Shown here: positions 6,325-14,062 of the stretch, in pieces
Layout: every line of letters begins with the position of its first letter
Position numbering within the stretch: position 1 is the first letter of the stretch
Assembly (NCBI GenBank): GCA_002385485.1
Contig: DGDP01000053.1
Coordinates: forward strand, 1-14,463
Direction: 5' to 3'
Source of the DNA: Acetomicrobium sp. UBA3949
GTDB taxonomy: Bacteria > Synergistota > Synergistia > Synergistales > Acetomicrobiaceae
DNA: 14,463 nt
Made by a program: the position numbers and the translations under genes
Notes under the pieces: generated by a model
Databases searched by the model: none
The model's input: only the letters and a program-made list of their open reading frames with translations
What the model was told of the DNA's origin: nothing

Positions 6325-7173
6325 ATGAAGAGCTTGGTTTTGCCAAAGGGCAAGAGGCGCTTGATTCTAAAGGCGCTTCTTGCCGCTTTTTTAATATGTC
6401 TTTACCTCTTTTCGGGCAATTTAGGAGAAAAGGAAGCTCTGGTAATCGACGTCATCGATGGCGATACTGTTGTAGCGGTGACGAAGGGGGGCGAAAAAGA
6501 AACCGTAAGATACCTGCTCATAGATACCCCAGAGCTTCATCATCCCAGCCGCGGAGAGGAAGAGCTAGGAAGAGAAGCCAAAGCTTTCAACGCTTCACTG
6601 GTAGCCGGCAGAAAGGTAAAGTTTGAGCCGGACGCAGAAAAAAGAGACAGGTACGGAAGGCTGCTAGCCTACGCATGGATAGAAGAAAAGGGAGAAGAAA
6701 AGATGGTAAACGAGATGCTGGTCGAGGAAGGTTTGGCTCTGCCCTATTTCATACCACCAAACGGGAAATATCTCGACAGGATTTCAGAGGCCGCAAAAAG
6801 GGCAAAACTCAGAAATGTCGGGCTTTGGAAGATCGCCCGGAAGAGGGTTTACACTCCCGACCAGGTCTACTCGGCACTGCCATATATTGCAGGCCGTTAT
6901 ATAACGCTTGTCATGAGAGTCGAGGAGGCCAAAAAATCGGGCTCCCGATGGCTGCTGTATGAAAGGAAAAGCAGATGTCAACTGGTTATATACGATAACA
7001 ATGAACACCTTCTTGGAGCAAAAGATTTCATTGTAGGCAGGAAGATAAGGGCGATCGGCAAAATAACGGCCTCCTACAACGGCGCCGAGATGATCATCTC
7101 CGATACATCTCAAATAGAAATCGAGGTAAAGGCTAAGAGTCGAGTAAGTAAAAGAGCGGTTAGGGTTTTATGA
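6325..7173 (+). CDS. Membrane-anchored staphylococcal-nuclease-like protein with C-terminal extension
   Basis: This is a 282-residue protein. A basic N-terminus (KGKRR) and a hydrophobic helix at about 13-31 look like a signal anchor or signal peptide, placing the enzyme outside the cytoplasmic membrane. Residues about 37-170 form a thermonuclease (SNase, OB-fold) domain. All active-site positions of staphylococcal nuclease can be matched: D45-G46-D47 in VIDGDTV, R62, D67 and E70 in the DTPE motif, and R112 in RYGR. It is therefore predicted to be a Ca2+-dependent nuclease, although some relatives are inactive. Residues about 175-268 form a second region of alternating strands (RYITLVMRVEEA, KIRAIGKITAS) that looks like another OB-type fold. 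The tail is basic. The ATG has no clear ribosome site, so translation is probably coupled to the PPC gene 7 bases upstream. Confidence 0.88.
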   Translation: MKSLVLPKGKRRLILKALLAAFLICLYLFSGNLGEKEALVIDVIDGDTVVAVTKGGEKETVRYLLIDTPELHHPSRGEEELGREAKAFNASLVAGRKVKFEPDAEKRDRYGRLLAYAWIEEKGEEKMVNEMLVEEGLALPYFIPPNGKYLDRISEAAKRAKLRNVGLWKIARKRVYTPDQVYSALPYIAGRYITLVMRVEEAKKSGSRWLLYERKSRCQLVIYDNNEHLLGAKDFIVGRKIRAIGKITASYNGAEMIISDTSQIEIEVKAKSRVSKRAVRVL

Positions 7174-7194
7174 TTTATAATGATAATATACAAG

Positions 7195-7220
7195 TTGAGA
7201 ATGTAAAATTATGGTAAAAT
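7195..7220 (+). promoter_or_regulatory. Candidate promoter of the exported-protein/AsmA pair
   Basis: The 69-base gap after the nuclease gene is very AT-rich. TTGAGA lies at 7195-7200 and an extended -10-like TGgTAAAAT at 7212-7220; the 14-base spacing is short. AAATAT at 7218-7223 would give 17. A perfect TATAAT at 7176-7181 lacks a partner -35. Some promoter here is likely, but which elements are used cannot be decided. Confidence 0.4.
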
Positions 7221-7242
7221 ATTACTATGGAGGCGGTGAGTT

Positions 7243-7731
7243 ATGTTTAAACTAATACTATTTAAAAGGAAGGGCCTTCTTTTCATTCTATCGTCTTTTA
7301 TGCTCATCTCTTTTTTTCTGACATCCGTTACAAATCTCTACGCCGATCAGTTTTTCAGCAAACTCGACATCGATGAGATCTCCCTTAAGGGGCACAAATT
7401 GCACATTCGCGGGGATACGGACCTGCCCCCAGGGTCTGCTCTGCAAATAAAGCTTATGATCCCTAAGCTGGACGACGACAAGGGAAAGGACCACGATGTA
7501 AAAGTCCAGATAACCCCGGGTAAATTCTTCGTAATGATCGACCTTCCGAAGGAATGGAAAAACGGTGGATGGATAAAATTTCTGTCCCTTAAGGCGATAT
7601 TCGATCCCGACGATCAACCCAAGAAGGTCAGGGAGATAGTGGGCAATAAGGGAGAAAAGCTCAACGGCCCCAAAGTGAAAATCCAAAAGAACAAAAAGAT
7701 AATGGTCTCCGTTAAAAACGTTGCTTTCTAA
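7243..7731 (+). CDS. Small exported protein of unknown function
   Basis: I do not recognise this 162-residue protein. It starts with a clear signal peptide: a basic n-region (KLILFKRKG), a hydrophobic core at about 12-29, and a plausible signal peptidase I site after LYA (residue 34). The mature part is highly charged, Lys/Asp-rich and mostly predicted beta-strand. A segment at about 54-72 (IRGDTDLPPGSALQIKLMI) resembles the G-x-TxLPxGxxLxVxL pattern seen in Ig-like beta-sandwich domains, so such a fold is a reasonable guess. There is no cysteine and no lipobox. A GGAGG at 7229-7233, spaced 9, supports the ATG. The AsmA-like gene begins 35 bases downstream, which suggests a shared transcript and perhaps a shared envelope role. 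Confidence 0.8.
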   Translation: MFKLILFKRKGLLFILSSFMLISFFLTSVTNLYADQFFSKLDIDEISLKGHKLHIRGDTDLPPGSALQIKLMIPKLDDDKGKDHDVKVQITPGKFFVMIDLPKEWKNGGWIKFLSLKAIFDPDDQPKKVREIVGNKGEKLNGPKVKIQKNKKIMVSVKNVAF

Positions 7732-7766
7732 ATAGGCCTGTTACAATTGTAAGGTGGTGATTGAAG

Positions 7767-10700
7767 GTGAAAGTGCAAAAGAAACATATTTTGATAGGCG
7801 TTGCAGCGATAATAGTGATCCTTCTGCTGATCATCGCAAATATCGACGTCGGCACGGGCATGATCCGAGAAATGGCTCCCCAGGCCACGAAGGATGCCAT
7901 TGGAGCCGACTTGGCCCTTGGGAATGTTTCGGGCAACCCCATAAGGGGTTACAAATTGGGGAATGTCGCGCTCTCAAAGGAAGGAGAGGAAGTCCTTTCC
8001 ATAAAACAGCTGGATGTCAAGCCAAGCTTGTTCGCGCTGATAGGCGGGAAGGTCTATCTCGATTCCCTGGTTGTGAACGAAGCCTTAATCGATTTCGAGA
8101 GAACGCTCGAGCTGGTGAAGAGCTTTAAACCATCAGGTGCGGGGGAGGGTTTGCCTTTAGGGACAGTAGAAGTTAAGTCCAGCACGGTAAGGGGCCCCTT
8201 CGGAGTTATAGATTTGAAGAGCATCGAGGTAAAGCCCGAGGCGACCACCATCAAGGCAAAAATTGATGCTTCATATAACGGGCTGCCAGCAAAGGGAGAT
8301 GCAGTAATATCGCTAAAGGAAGGCGTCGCAATAGATGAGATGAACCTTAAGATCGCCCAGGGCGAGATCTCCTTTAGCGGCGAGATAATGCCCGAACTCA
8401 ATATCGAAGGAAGGGCCGGAAATATACAGGTAGAGGAGTTGAAACTTCTCTGGCCTCCCCTCGAGAAACAAAAGCTGGCCGGGGCCTTCGGCGGCACCAT
8501 CAAGTTATCAGGTAAGCTGCCCGACATTCGCGGCGAGGGCGATTTGAGCTTCGAAAAGGGTATGATCGTCGGCATATCCGTCGAACGGGCGGGATCCGAC
8601 TGGCGTTACGAGGAAAATACCCTCGACTTCAGAAACATAGATGCTGACGTCTTAAGCGGCAACGTCCACGGAAGCCTGACCATGATTCTCAGGACATTAC
8701 CGCCGCACATAAACCTATCTTTGGAGGGTAAAAACCTCGACGTTGGCCTCCTGTCGAAGGAATTTCCCCAACTGGCGGGAAAGGTATCCGGCACTGTGGA
8801 CAGCGTCAAGGCTGATATCTCCGGAATGGCCATGGAGTTATCGGGAAAGGTCGCTCTTTCCGCGTCAAAACTTTCCGTCATGAATCAACCCCTTCAGGCT
8901 ATCGATATTAAGGCGAACATCGATAAAGGGAAAAGGATAGATATCGACGCAACCTCCCGATGGAACGAAATGCCTCTCAAGGCGACGGGTTATGTCGATC
9001 TTCCGGGGGGTCCTTTTGTTAGCATGGTCGTGTCCTGTCAAAAAGCTTCCATCGATAAGATAAAGGTCCTTGTCCCATCCCTAAAGGATCTGCCAGCAAA
9101 GGGAGATGCCTCGGGAGAAGTGCAAATCAAGGGCTCTCTCAAGGACGTTGCTTCCCTTTCGACTTCGGGCAAAGTATGGTCTGATGCCATCACGCTTTTA
9201 GACCAGGAGATAAAGTCTCCCACCGTGAATTTCGAATTTAAAGAAAACGCCCTGGACATCAAGAGCTTTTCCGCATTATGGCAAAAAGCTAAATTCCACG
9301 GCGCAGGGAAGGTCGCCAACGTCACAAAGGCCCCAACTTTGGACATAAAAGGACAAGTTGAGGGATTGAATTTGACCAACATGATACAACTCATTCCCCA
9401 GCTCAAGCAATATGAGTTGGCAGGCACCGTTTCATCGGAATGGCATATAGTTGGACCTTTGAGCTCTCCAGATCTCTCTTTAGATTTTAATTCAAACAGT
9501 ATAACCTTCTCCGGCATAGCAGCAAAAGGCATCTCTGGTTCAACTTCTTTGAAACCTTTGGCTGAAGACCCCTTGTCCGGAATTTCGGCTCAAATAAAGG
9601 CCTCTTCGGTAGGGACGACAGCCTTTCCGTTGATAAATGACCTGTCAGCTTCAATAAAAGGTGAGGCTAACAAGATCAACTTGACCGAGATCAAGGGCCT
9701 GCTTCTGGGCGGAAACTTCAATGCCATGGGCCAAATTGCCATTAAGGATAAACAACCTGCCCTATCTTTGACGGCCTCAGCGAAGGGCGCCAGACTGTCA
9801 AACCTGCAAAACCTTGGGTTGGCTTTGCCGATAGAAGGATTGATCGATTTTGAGGCGAAGGCAGACGGCTTGCTGCCGGACGTCATAATTGCAGCCAAGG
9901 CTTCGTCGCCCGAGATAACCGTGGCCGGCTTCACGCTAACCGATGCAGCTTTAGACGCGGAAGGCCCATGGAACTCCCTGAAGATCAAATCCTTCAACGC
10001 CAGGGCCGGCGGAGGGGCGCTAACGGGCAGCGGAAACATCGCTTATGATAAAGCGTTAAGTCTAAACTTTGACGTGCAGGGAAACAACCTCGACCTGAAG
10101 GAGATATCCAAGAAATTGGACGAGGCAAATAAACTGAATATGCAGGGTCTCGTAAACCTCAGGGCGACGATTTCCTACGACGACAAAGGCCTTATGGGCG
10201 ACGGAGAAATCACTTCTCCTGAAGCCGGTGTCTACGGGCTTAAAGCCAGTGACATAAAAGTCCCCTTCGTCATGAAGGATGGCACAATAACAAGCCAAGA
10301 CATCAAAGCCGGCTTTTACGAAGGGAACGCATCGGGCAAAGGATCCATCGCTTTGTCGAATTTGAAATGGACGACGTCCGTAAGCGTTTCCGAGGCAAAC
10401 TTGGATCTGCTCATTCATGATCTCTTCCCCATGGAGGGACACATCACCGGAAAGGCAGGGCTACAGTTTGACGGCAGCGGCACGCTGGGCAAGAATCTGG
10501 AAGGCAATGGTTCCTTTAATGTCGGAAGCGGCAAAGTATCCGATTTCAAAATGGTTAAGGTCATTGCGGCAGCCTACGGTAAAAGCACCATAGATTACAA
10601 GTCGATCCAGGGAAGGTTCGTCTTAGACACCATGGCGTTAACTCTGCTTCCTGGGACTCAGGCTTATGCCCCCAAGGGAGATCCTATGTATACCTACTTC

Positions 10701-11075
10701 GGTGCCGACGGCATGATTAAATACGACGGCAACCTCAATCTCTCATGTTACGGCAATTTGAACGTACAGGCCATAAACGCCCTGGTGGGCGGCATAAAGG
10801 GCGGCATTCTTTCCGGAGGAGAATCGCTCAAGTCAACTCTCGAGGGGTTCTTAAGCGGCTTGCTGCAGGGCTCTCAGACAACGGACTTCAGGGACGTCAG
10901 CCTTAACGTCACGGGCACTTTTAAGTCTCCGAAGATATCCAATCTGGAGGTCTCCAGACCCGTCACGGAAGAGACGTCGCAAGGCCTAACTCAAGACCAG
11001 ACGCATACACAATCGAGTCCCGAAGATGTGATCAAAAAGACAATACTTGAAAGGATATTCAATAAGGATAACTGA
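7767..11075 (+). CDS. AsmA-like envelope protein
   Basis: This is a protein of about 1,102 residues: a short basic N-terminus, one transmembrane helix at about 8-25, and a very long, Gly/Ser/Lys-rich, beta-strand repeat region. Alternating hydrophobic strands with recurring L-x-l-x-G and I-x-G-x-gxl patterns continue to about residue 1055. The segment from about 880 to 1055 (GHITGKAGLQFDGSGTL, then NVTGTFKSPKI) resembles the AsmA C-terminal domain. The tail is Gln/Thr-rich and ends in a charged helix. AsmA/TamB/YhdP-type proteins are anchored in the inner membrane, span the periplasm as hydrophobic grooves, and help move phospholipid or outer membrane components in diderms. The start is unclear. 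TTG at 7761 is too close to the AGGTGG ribosome site at 7752-7757, whereas GTG at 7767 has spacing 9. GTG at 7773 is also possible. Three long antisense frames here are shadows. Confidence 0.87.
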   Translation: MKVQKKHILIGVAAIIVILLLIIANIDVGTGMIREMAPQATKDAIGADLALGNVSGNPIRGYKLGNVALSKEGEEVLSIKQLDVKPSLFALIGGKVYLDSLVVNEALIDFERTLELVKSFKPSGAGEGLPLGTVEVKSSTVRGPFGVIDLKSIEVKPEATTIKAKIDASYNGLPAKGDAVISLKEGVAIDEMNLKIAQGEISFSGEIMPELNIEGRAGNIQVEELKLLWPPLEKQKLAGAFGGTIKLSGKLPDIRGEGDLSFEKGMIVGISVERAGSDWRYEENTLDFRNIDADVLSGNVHGSLTMILRTLPPHINLSLEGKNLDVGLLSKEFPQLAGKVSGTVDSVKADISGMAMELSGKVALSASKLSVMNQPLQAIDIKANIDKGKRIDIDATSRWNEMPLKATGYVDLPGGPFVSMVVSCQKASIDKIKVLVPSLKDLPAKGDASGEVQIKGSLKDVASLSTSGKVWSDAITLLDQEIKSPTVNFEFKENALDIKSFSALWQKAKFHGAGKVANVTKAPTLDIKGQVEGLNLTNMIQLIPQLKQYELAGTVSSEWHIVGPLSSPDLSLDFNSNSITFSGIAAKGISGSTSLKPLAEDPLSGISAQIKASSVGTTAFPLINDLSASIKGEANKINLTEIKGLLLGGNFNAMGQIAIKDKQPALSLTASAKGARLSNLQNLGLALPIEGLIDFEAKADGLLPDVIIAAKASSPEITVAGFTLTDAALDAEGPWNSLKIKSFNARAGGGALTGSGNIAYDKALSLNFDVQGNNLDLKEISKKLDEANKLNMQGLVNLRATISYDDKGLMGDGEITSPEAGVYGLKASDIKVPFVMKDGTITSQDIKAGFYEGNASGKGSIALSNLKWTTSVSVSEANLDLLIHDLFPMEGHITGKAGLQFDGSGTLGKNLEGNGSFNVGSGKVSDFKMVKVIAAAYGKSTIDYKSIQGRFVLDTMALTLLPGTQAYAPKGDPMYTYFGADGMIKYDGNLNLSCYGNLNVQAINALVGGIKGGILSGGESLKSTLEGFLSGLLQGSQTTDFRDVSLNVTGTFKSPKISNLEVSRPVTEETSQGLTQDQTHTQSSPEDVIKKTILERIFNKDN

Positions 11076-11090
11076 AGGCAAACGACGACA

Positions 11091-11129
11091 AAGAAAGGAC
11101 CATCGCTAAAAGTGCGATGGTCCTTTCTT
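11091..11129. terminator. Bidirectional hairpin terminator between convergent genes
   Basis: A perfect 16-bp inverted repeat (arms at 11091-11106 and 11114-11129) with a 7-base loop lies between the stop of the AsmA-like gene and the stop of the beta-CASP gene. The arms begin AAGAAAGG and end CCTTTCTT. In either direction the descending arm therefore finishes in a pyrimidine-rich, T-rich stretch, although no long uninterrupted T-run follows. The position between two convergent stops and the stem strength favour rho-independent termination for both strands. Confidence 0.78.
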
Positions 11130-11157
11130 CGATATTCTCAAACAGTCCATAAAGATG

Positions 11158-12741
11158 TTAACGAACGACCCTTTGGCTTGCTATCTCCAGTAATATTTTG
11201 GCCGACATGAGGAGAGGTCCGATCTCTTCCGCAACTTCCGCCTCTTTAAGTGCGTCGTTAATGTTAGCCAGCAAAAGATCCATGTCCTTTAAGATGTACT
11301 GCACCTCAAGGGGAGGCCTTTCCGCTGGAATTTCGACCCTCTTTTCGACGGTGGAACGTCCACGATCAAGGGACATCTCATATCCCCTTTGGGGTACAAG
11401 GGCCTGACTGCCCAACTTTCTCAACTCATCCGCCAAAGAATTAGATGACCTCTCTTCTCCGTGGGTAACTATGAAAGTCGGATTCGTCTTGAAGTTGGAC
11501 GCCCAGGCAAGGAGGTCGTCCTTGTCTGCATGGGCAGAAAAGCCGCCTATCGTGTGATACTTGCACTTCACGGCCACCTCCTCGCCGGCTACCTTGACGA
11601 ACCTCGCTCCATCTATGATCTTGCGCCCCAGAGTACCGGCCGCCTGATATCCTGCGAATATCACGTGAGCCTTTGGGTTCCACAGATTATGTTTCAAATG
11701 ATGGACAATCCGACCTCCGTTAGCCATGCCGCTTCCCGCCAAGACAATGGCGAAAGATACATCGTTGATTTTTTTCGACTCCTCGGGAGAGATGACCTCC
11801 TTCAAACCCCTGGGGGCGAAGGGGTCCTGATTCTTAAAGAGCTTGTCCTGTATTTCAGCCGAAAGGAGGGAAGAATATTTCCTGTATATCTCCGTAGTCT
11901 TGACGCCCATGGGGGAGTCGAAGTAAATGGACACATTGTCCTTTAATATGCCCCTTTCCTGAAGGATGTTGAGTTCGTAGAGTATTCTTTGCACTCTGTC
12001 CACAACGAAAGTAGGAATCAAGACCTTGGAGTGGTCCCTCAAAGATTCCGCTATGACTGAGGCGAACTCCTCCCTCGTCTCATCCAGGCTTTTGTGATTT
12101 CGGTCTCCATAAGTGGACTCTATTATCACGTAGTCGGCGTCCTCAATGACGGCCGGATTCCTGTCCAGGACGGTAACCTGCTGGCCAAGATCGCCTGAAA
12201 AGACCAGTTTAATGCTGTCTTTACCGGTCCAAATTTCGATGATGGCACTTCCTAAAATGTGTCCGGCGTCGCGAAAGCGCACCTTAATATCGGGCACCGC
12301 CTCGATGACGTCATCGTAGGAGACGGGCACGAACATTTCCAACGCCCTTTCTATCTCCTTTTCCGAAAACAGGGGATATACGGGCGGAAGCCCCTTTCGT
12401 CTGTTTTTTCTGCTCTTCCACTCCGCCTCCTCCTTCATCAAACGAGCTGAATCCCTCCACAATATCTCGCAAAGTTCGAGGGTCGGAGTAGTTGCGTAAA
12501 TCTTTCCTCGAAATCCTCTCTTCACGAGAAGAGGAACGCGTCCGGAATGATCCAGATGGGCATGGGTCAATAAAAGAGCATCCACCGTGGAGGCGTCGAA
12601 GGGAAAGGGCTCGCTGTTTTTCCTGTCTTCATCCCGCCCCTGAAAGATACCGCAATCGATCAACACCCTTTTTCCGTCGTGTTCGAGTAAATAATTGGAC
12701 CCCGTTACTTCTCCTGCAGCACCATAAATACCCAGTCTCAA
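11158..12741 (-). CDS. Metallo-beta-lactamase/beta-CASP RNA-processing exonuclease-like protein
   Basis: This 527-residue enzyme belongs to the YSH1/CPSF73-like branch of the metallo-beta-lactamase fold, predicted to be a two-zinc ribonuclease acting on RNA in the cytoplasm. Motif 2 is THAHLDHSG (H60, H62, D64, H65). H161 lies in DAGHILG and D184 in SGDLG. The beta-CASP region covers about 205-385, with ESTYGDR, the PTFVVDRVQ segment and the SGMANGGRIVHHL motif (337-349). The C-terminal RMMBL part has SAHAD (H404) and THGEE (H427). All metal and acid residues are therefore present. About 50 helical residues follow the usual end of the fold (478-527). There is no KH domain of the archaeal type. 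The start is TTG with a GGAGG at 12750-12754, spaced 8. It is preceded by the nitroreductase gene, 17 bases away, probably on one transcript. Confidence 0.93.
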   Translation of the reverse strand: MRLGIYGAAGEVTGSNYLLEHDGKRVLIDCGIFQGRDEDRKNSEPFPFDASTVDALLLTHAHLDHSGRVPLLVKRGFRGKIYATTPTLELCEILWRDSARLMKEEAEWKSRKNRRKGLPPVYPLFSEKEIERALEMFVPVSYDDVIEAVPDIKVRFRDAGHILGSAIIEIWTGKDSIKLVFSGDLGQQVTVLDRNPAVIEDADYVIIESTYGDRNHKSLDETREEFASVIAESLRDHSKVLIPTFVVDRVQRILYELNILQERGILKDNVSIYFDSPMGVKTTEIYRKYSSLLSAEIQDKLFKNQDPFAPRGLKEVISPEESKKINDVSFAIVLAGSGMANGGRIVHHLKHNLWNPKAHVIFAGYQAAGTLGRKIIDGARFVKVAGEEVAVKCKYHTIGGFSAHADKDDLLAWASNFKTNPTFIVTHGEERSSNSLADELRKLGSQALVPQRGYEMSLDRGRSTVEKRVEIPAERPPLEVQYILKDMDLLLANINDALKEAEVAEEIGPLLMSAKILLEIASQRVVR

Positions 12742-12758
12742 TAAAGATCCCTCCCCTC

Positions 12759-13442
12759 TCAGAGAGATGTCGGGAAGGGGTTTTCATATTTTTCCAGGGA
12801 CACGACACCCTCAAAGGATTTCCGCGGCCTGGGTTTGGGATTTTCGGCAGGATATCCTAATGTTACGAGGGTTAAAATCATGGCATCTTGCGGGATCTTT
12901 AGATCACGGCGAACTTCCTCGTAAAGTTCCTCGTTCACGGCCGTAACCTCATTTGCGAAGGCTCCGACTATGCAGCTTCCCACGCCTTCGTGTTTGGCCT
13001 GGAGTATCATGAAAGCAATGGCCAGAGACAGCTGCTCGTATAGCCTTGCAACCAATATCTCTTCGCCTCTTAAAAGAGGATTGTATGCAGGATCATCGAG
13101 GGATTTCTTGATCCTTTCCTCGTCGAAGCTCTGCCCCAGGGCTTGAGACAGGGCCTTCATCTGCATTACCCTCTGCTCTTTTGACCAGGCTTTTCGCTCG
13201 CCTAAACAAAGGACGACGTTGTCGGCTGTCTCTACGAAAGGCTGGCCCACCGCCAACCGGCGCAATTTTGACTTCATCGTCTTTTCCCGCACGACTATAA
13301 AATGCCAGGGCTGTACGTTCGCCCAGCTGGGTGCCCGTCTTGCCGCATCTAGAATTCTCATTAAAACATCATCCGGAATGGGACGGGGGTCATACCTTCT
13401 TATGCTAGCCCAACTTTCTATCTCAGGAAGCAACCCCTTCAT
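12759..13442 (-). CDS. Nitroreductase family FMN-dependent oxidoreductase
   Basis: This 227-residue protein has the nitroreductase fold. An N-terminal FMN-phosphate-binding motif SIRRYDPRPI lies at 13-22. RRAPSWANVQPWHF (35-48) is the conserved Ser/Asn/Gln-rich FMN loop. GVGSCIVGAF (153-162) and the C-terminal TLGYPAENPKPRPRKSFEGVV (194-214) complete the set. Members form dimers and reduce nitro-compounds, quinones, flavins or enones with NAD(P)H; the physiological substrate cannot be read from sequence. An iron-sulphur extension is absent. ATG at 13442 (AGGAG 11 bases upstream) and the adjacent in-frame TTG at 13445 (spacing 8) are both possible starts; they differ by one residue. A good promoter-like extended -10 lies upstream, so this gene and the beta-CASP gene probably form a separate transcript from tlpA/ccdA. 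Confidence 0.93.
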   Translation of the reverse strand: MKGLLPEIESWASIRRYDPRPIPDDVLMRILDAARRAPSWANVQPWHFIVVREKTMKSKLRRLAVGQPFVETADNVVLCLGERKAWSKEQRVMQMKALSQALGQSFDEERIKKSLDDPAYNPLLRGEEILVARLYEQLSLAIAFMILQAKHEGVGSCIVGAFANEVTAVNEELYEEVRRDLKIPQDAMILTLVTLGYPAENPKPRPRKSFEGVVSLEKYENPFPTSL

Positions 13443-13481
13443 CAATTCATCATCTCCTCTTTCAAGCTATTTCTCATAGAA

Positions 13482-13490
13482 AGTATAACA
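13482..13490 (-). promoter_or_regulatory. Candidate extended -10 promoter of the nitroreductase gene
   Basis: On the minus strand TGtTATACT is a near-consensus extended -10. It lies 40 bases before the start codon, in the 91-base gap after tlpA. The -35 region is poor, as is usual for extended -10 promoters. No strong terminator hairpin for tlpA is visible in the same gap, so read-through is possible. Confidence 0.5.
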
Positions 13491-13533
13491 TATTCAGCAT
13501 CGACACCCAGCTTCACCGTTTATATCAGAAAAG

Positions 13534-14034
13534 CTATAAACCAAATTTTTCTTTTATTTGTTCATACGTCAACGGGCCAACATGCACCTCGATAATCTTC
13601 AAATTTTCGTCCAAAAAGTAGCTTGTGGGAATGTACCTCACAAGATATGCTTGAGCCGCCAATCCATCTTCATCGAGATAGACAGGAAAGGCGAGCTTAT
13701 TTTCGAGAACAAAATTTTTAACGTGAAGGGCGGACCTTTCCGAGGTAGTCAAATTGACGGCTACGATGTTCACATCTTCGCCATGTTCGTCGAAAAATCG
13801 CTGAAATTCGGGCAACTCCTTGAGACAGGGAGGACACCAGGTGGCCCAAAAATTCAATAAAATAGGCTTGCCCTTGAAATTGGAGAGTTTGACCTGCCTT
13901 CCGTCGAAGTCCACTGCTTCGAAATCCGGCGCGGTTTTACCCCTTTCTATGGCCGAAAGAGGTGAAATGCTAAAAGCAAAGACGACCAAGAAAGCTAAAG
14001 ATATTGTCAATGTTAAGGTTTTCCTCGTTTTCAC
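13534..14034 (-). CDS. TlpA/ResA-like exported thioredoxin-fold protein
   Basis: This is a 166-residue thiol-disulphide oxidoreductase of the TlpA/ResA type. A signal peptide or anchor occupies about 1-28 (basic MKTRK, hydrophobic 8-25, cleavage possible after LSA). The thioredoxin fold follows, with the active site WCPPC at 66-70 and the cis-proline loop IPTSYF at 135-140. AxDF near 35-38 and the strand LLNFWATW are typical of the family. It acts outside the cytoplasmic membrane, probably keeping cysteines of c-type cytochromes or other exported proteins reduced. It begins 28 bases after ccdA, whose product would deliver the electrons. The start is GTG at 14034; a GAGG at 14044-14047, spaced 9, supports it. 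Confidence 0.93.
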   Translation of the reverse strand: MKTRKTLTLTISLAFLVVFAFSISPLSAIERGKTAPDFEAVDFDGRQVKLSNFKGKPILLNFWATWCPPCLKELPEFQRFFDEHGEDVNIVAVNLTTSERSALHVKNFVLENKLAFPVYLDEDGLAAQAYLVRYIPTSYFLDENLKIIEVHVGPLTYEQIKEKFGL

Positions 14035-14062
14035 TTAACAACACCTCGCCTTTATTCGAAAT

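Noticed and set aside
8054..10442. Several long antisense open frames opposite the AsmA-like gene (about 126-173 codons)
   Set aside because: They lie wholly within a well-supported coding sequence, lack ribosome sites and show no recognisable protein features; they are codon-usage shadows.
11659..11674. ParS-like palindrome around ATATCACGTGAG
   Set aside because: Only the CACGTG core and a few flanking bases match the 16-bp parS consensus (about 10 of 16), and it lies inside the beta-CASP coding sequence.
13440..13454. Tiny upstream frame (ATG ATG AAT TGA) overlapping the nitroreductase start
   Set aside because: Its ATG directly abuts the AGGAG with no spacing, so initiation there is unlikely; the overlap looks incidental.
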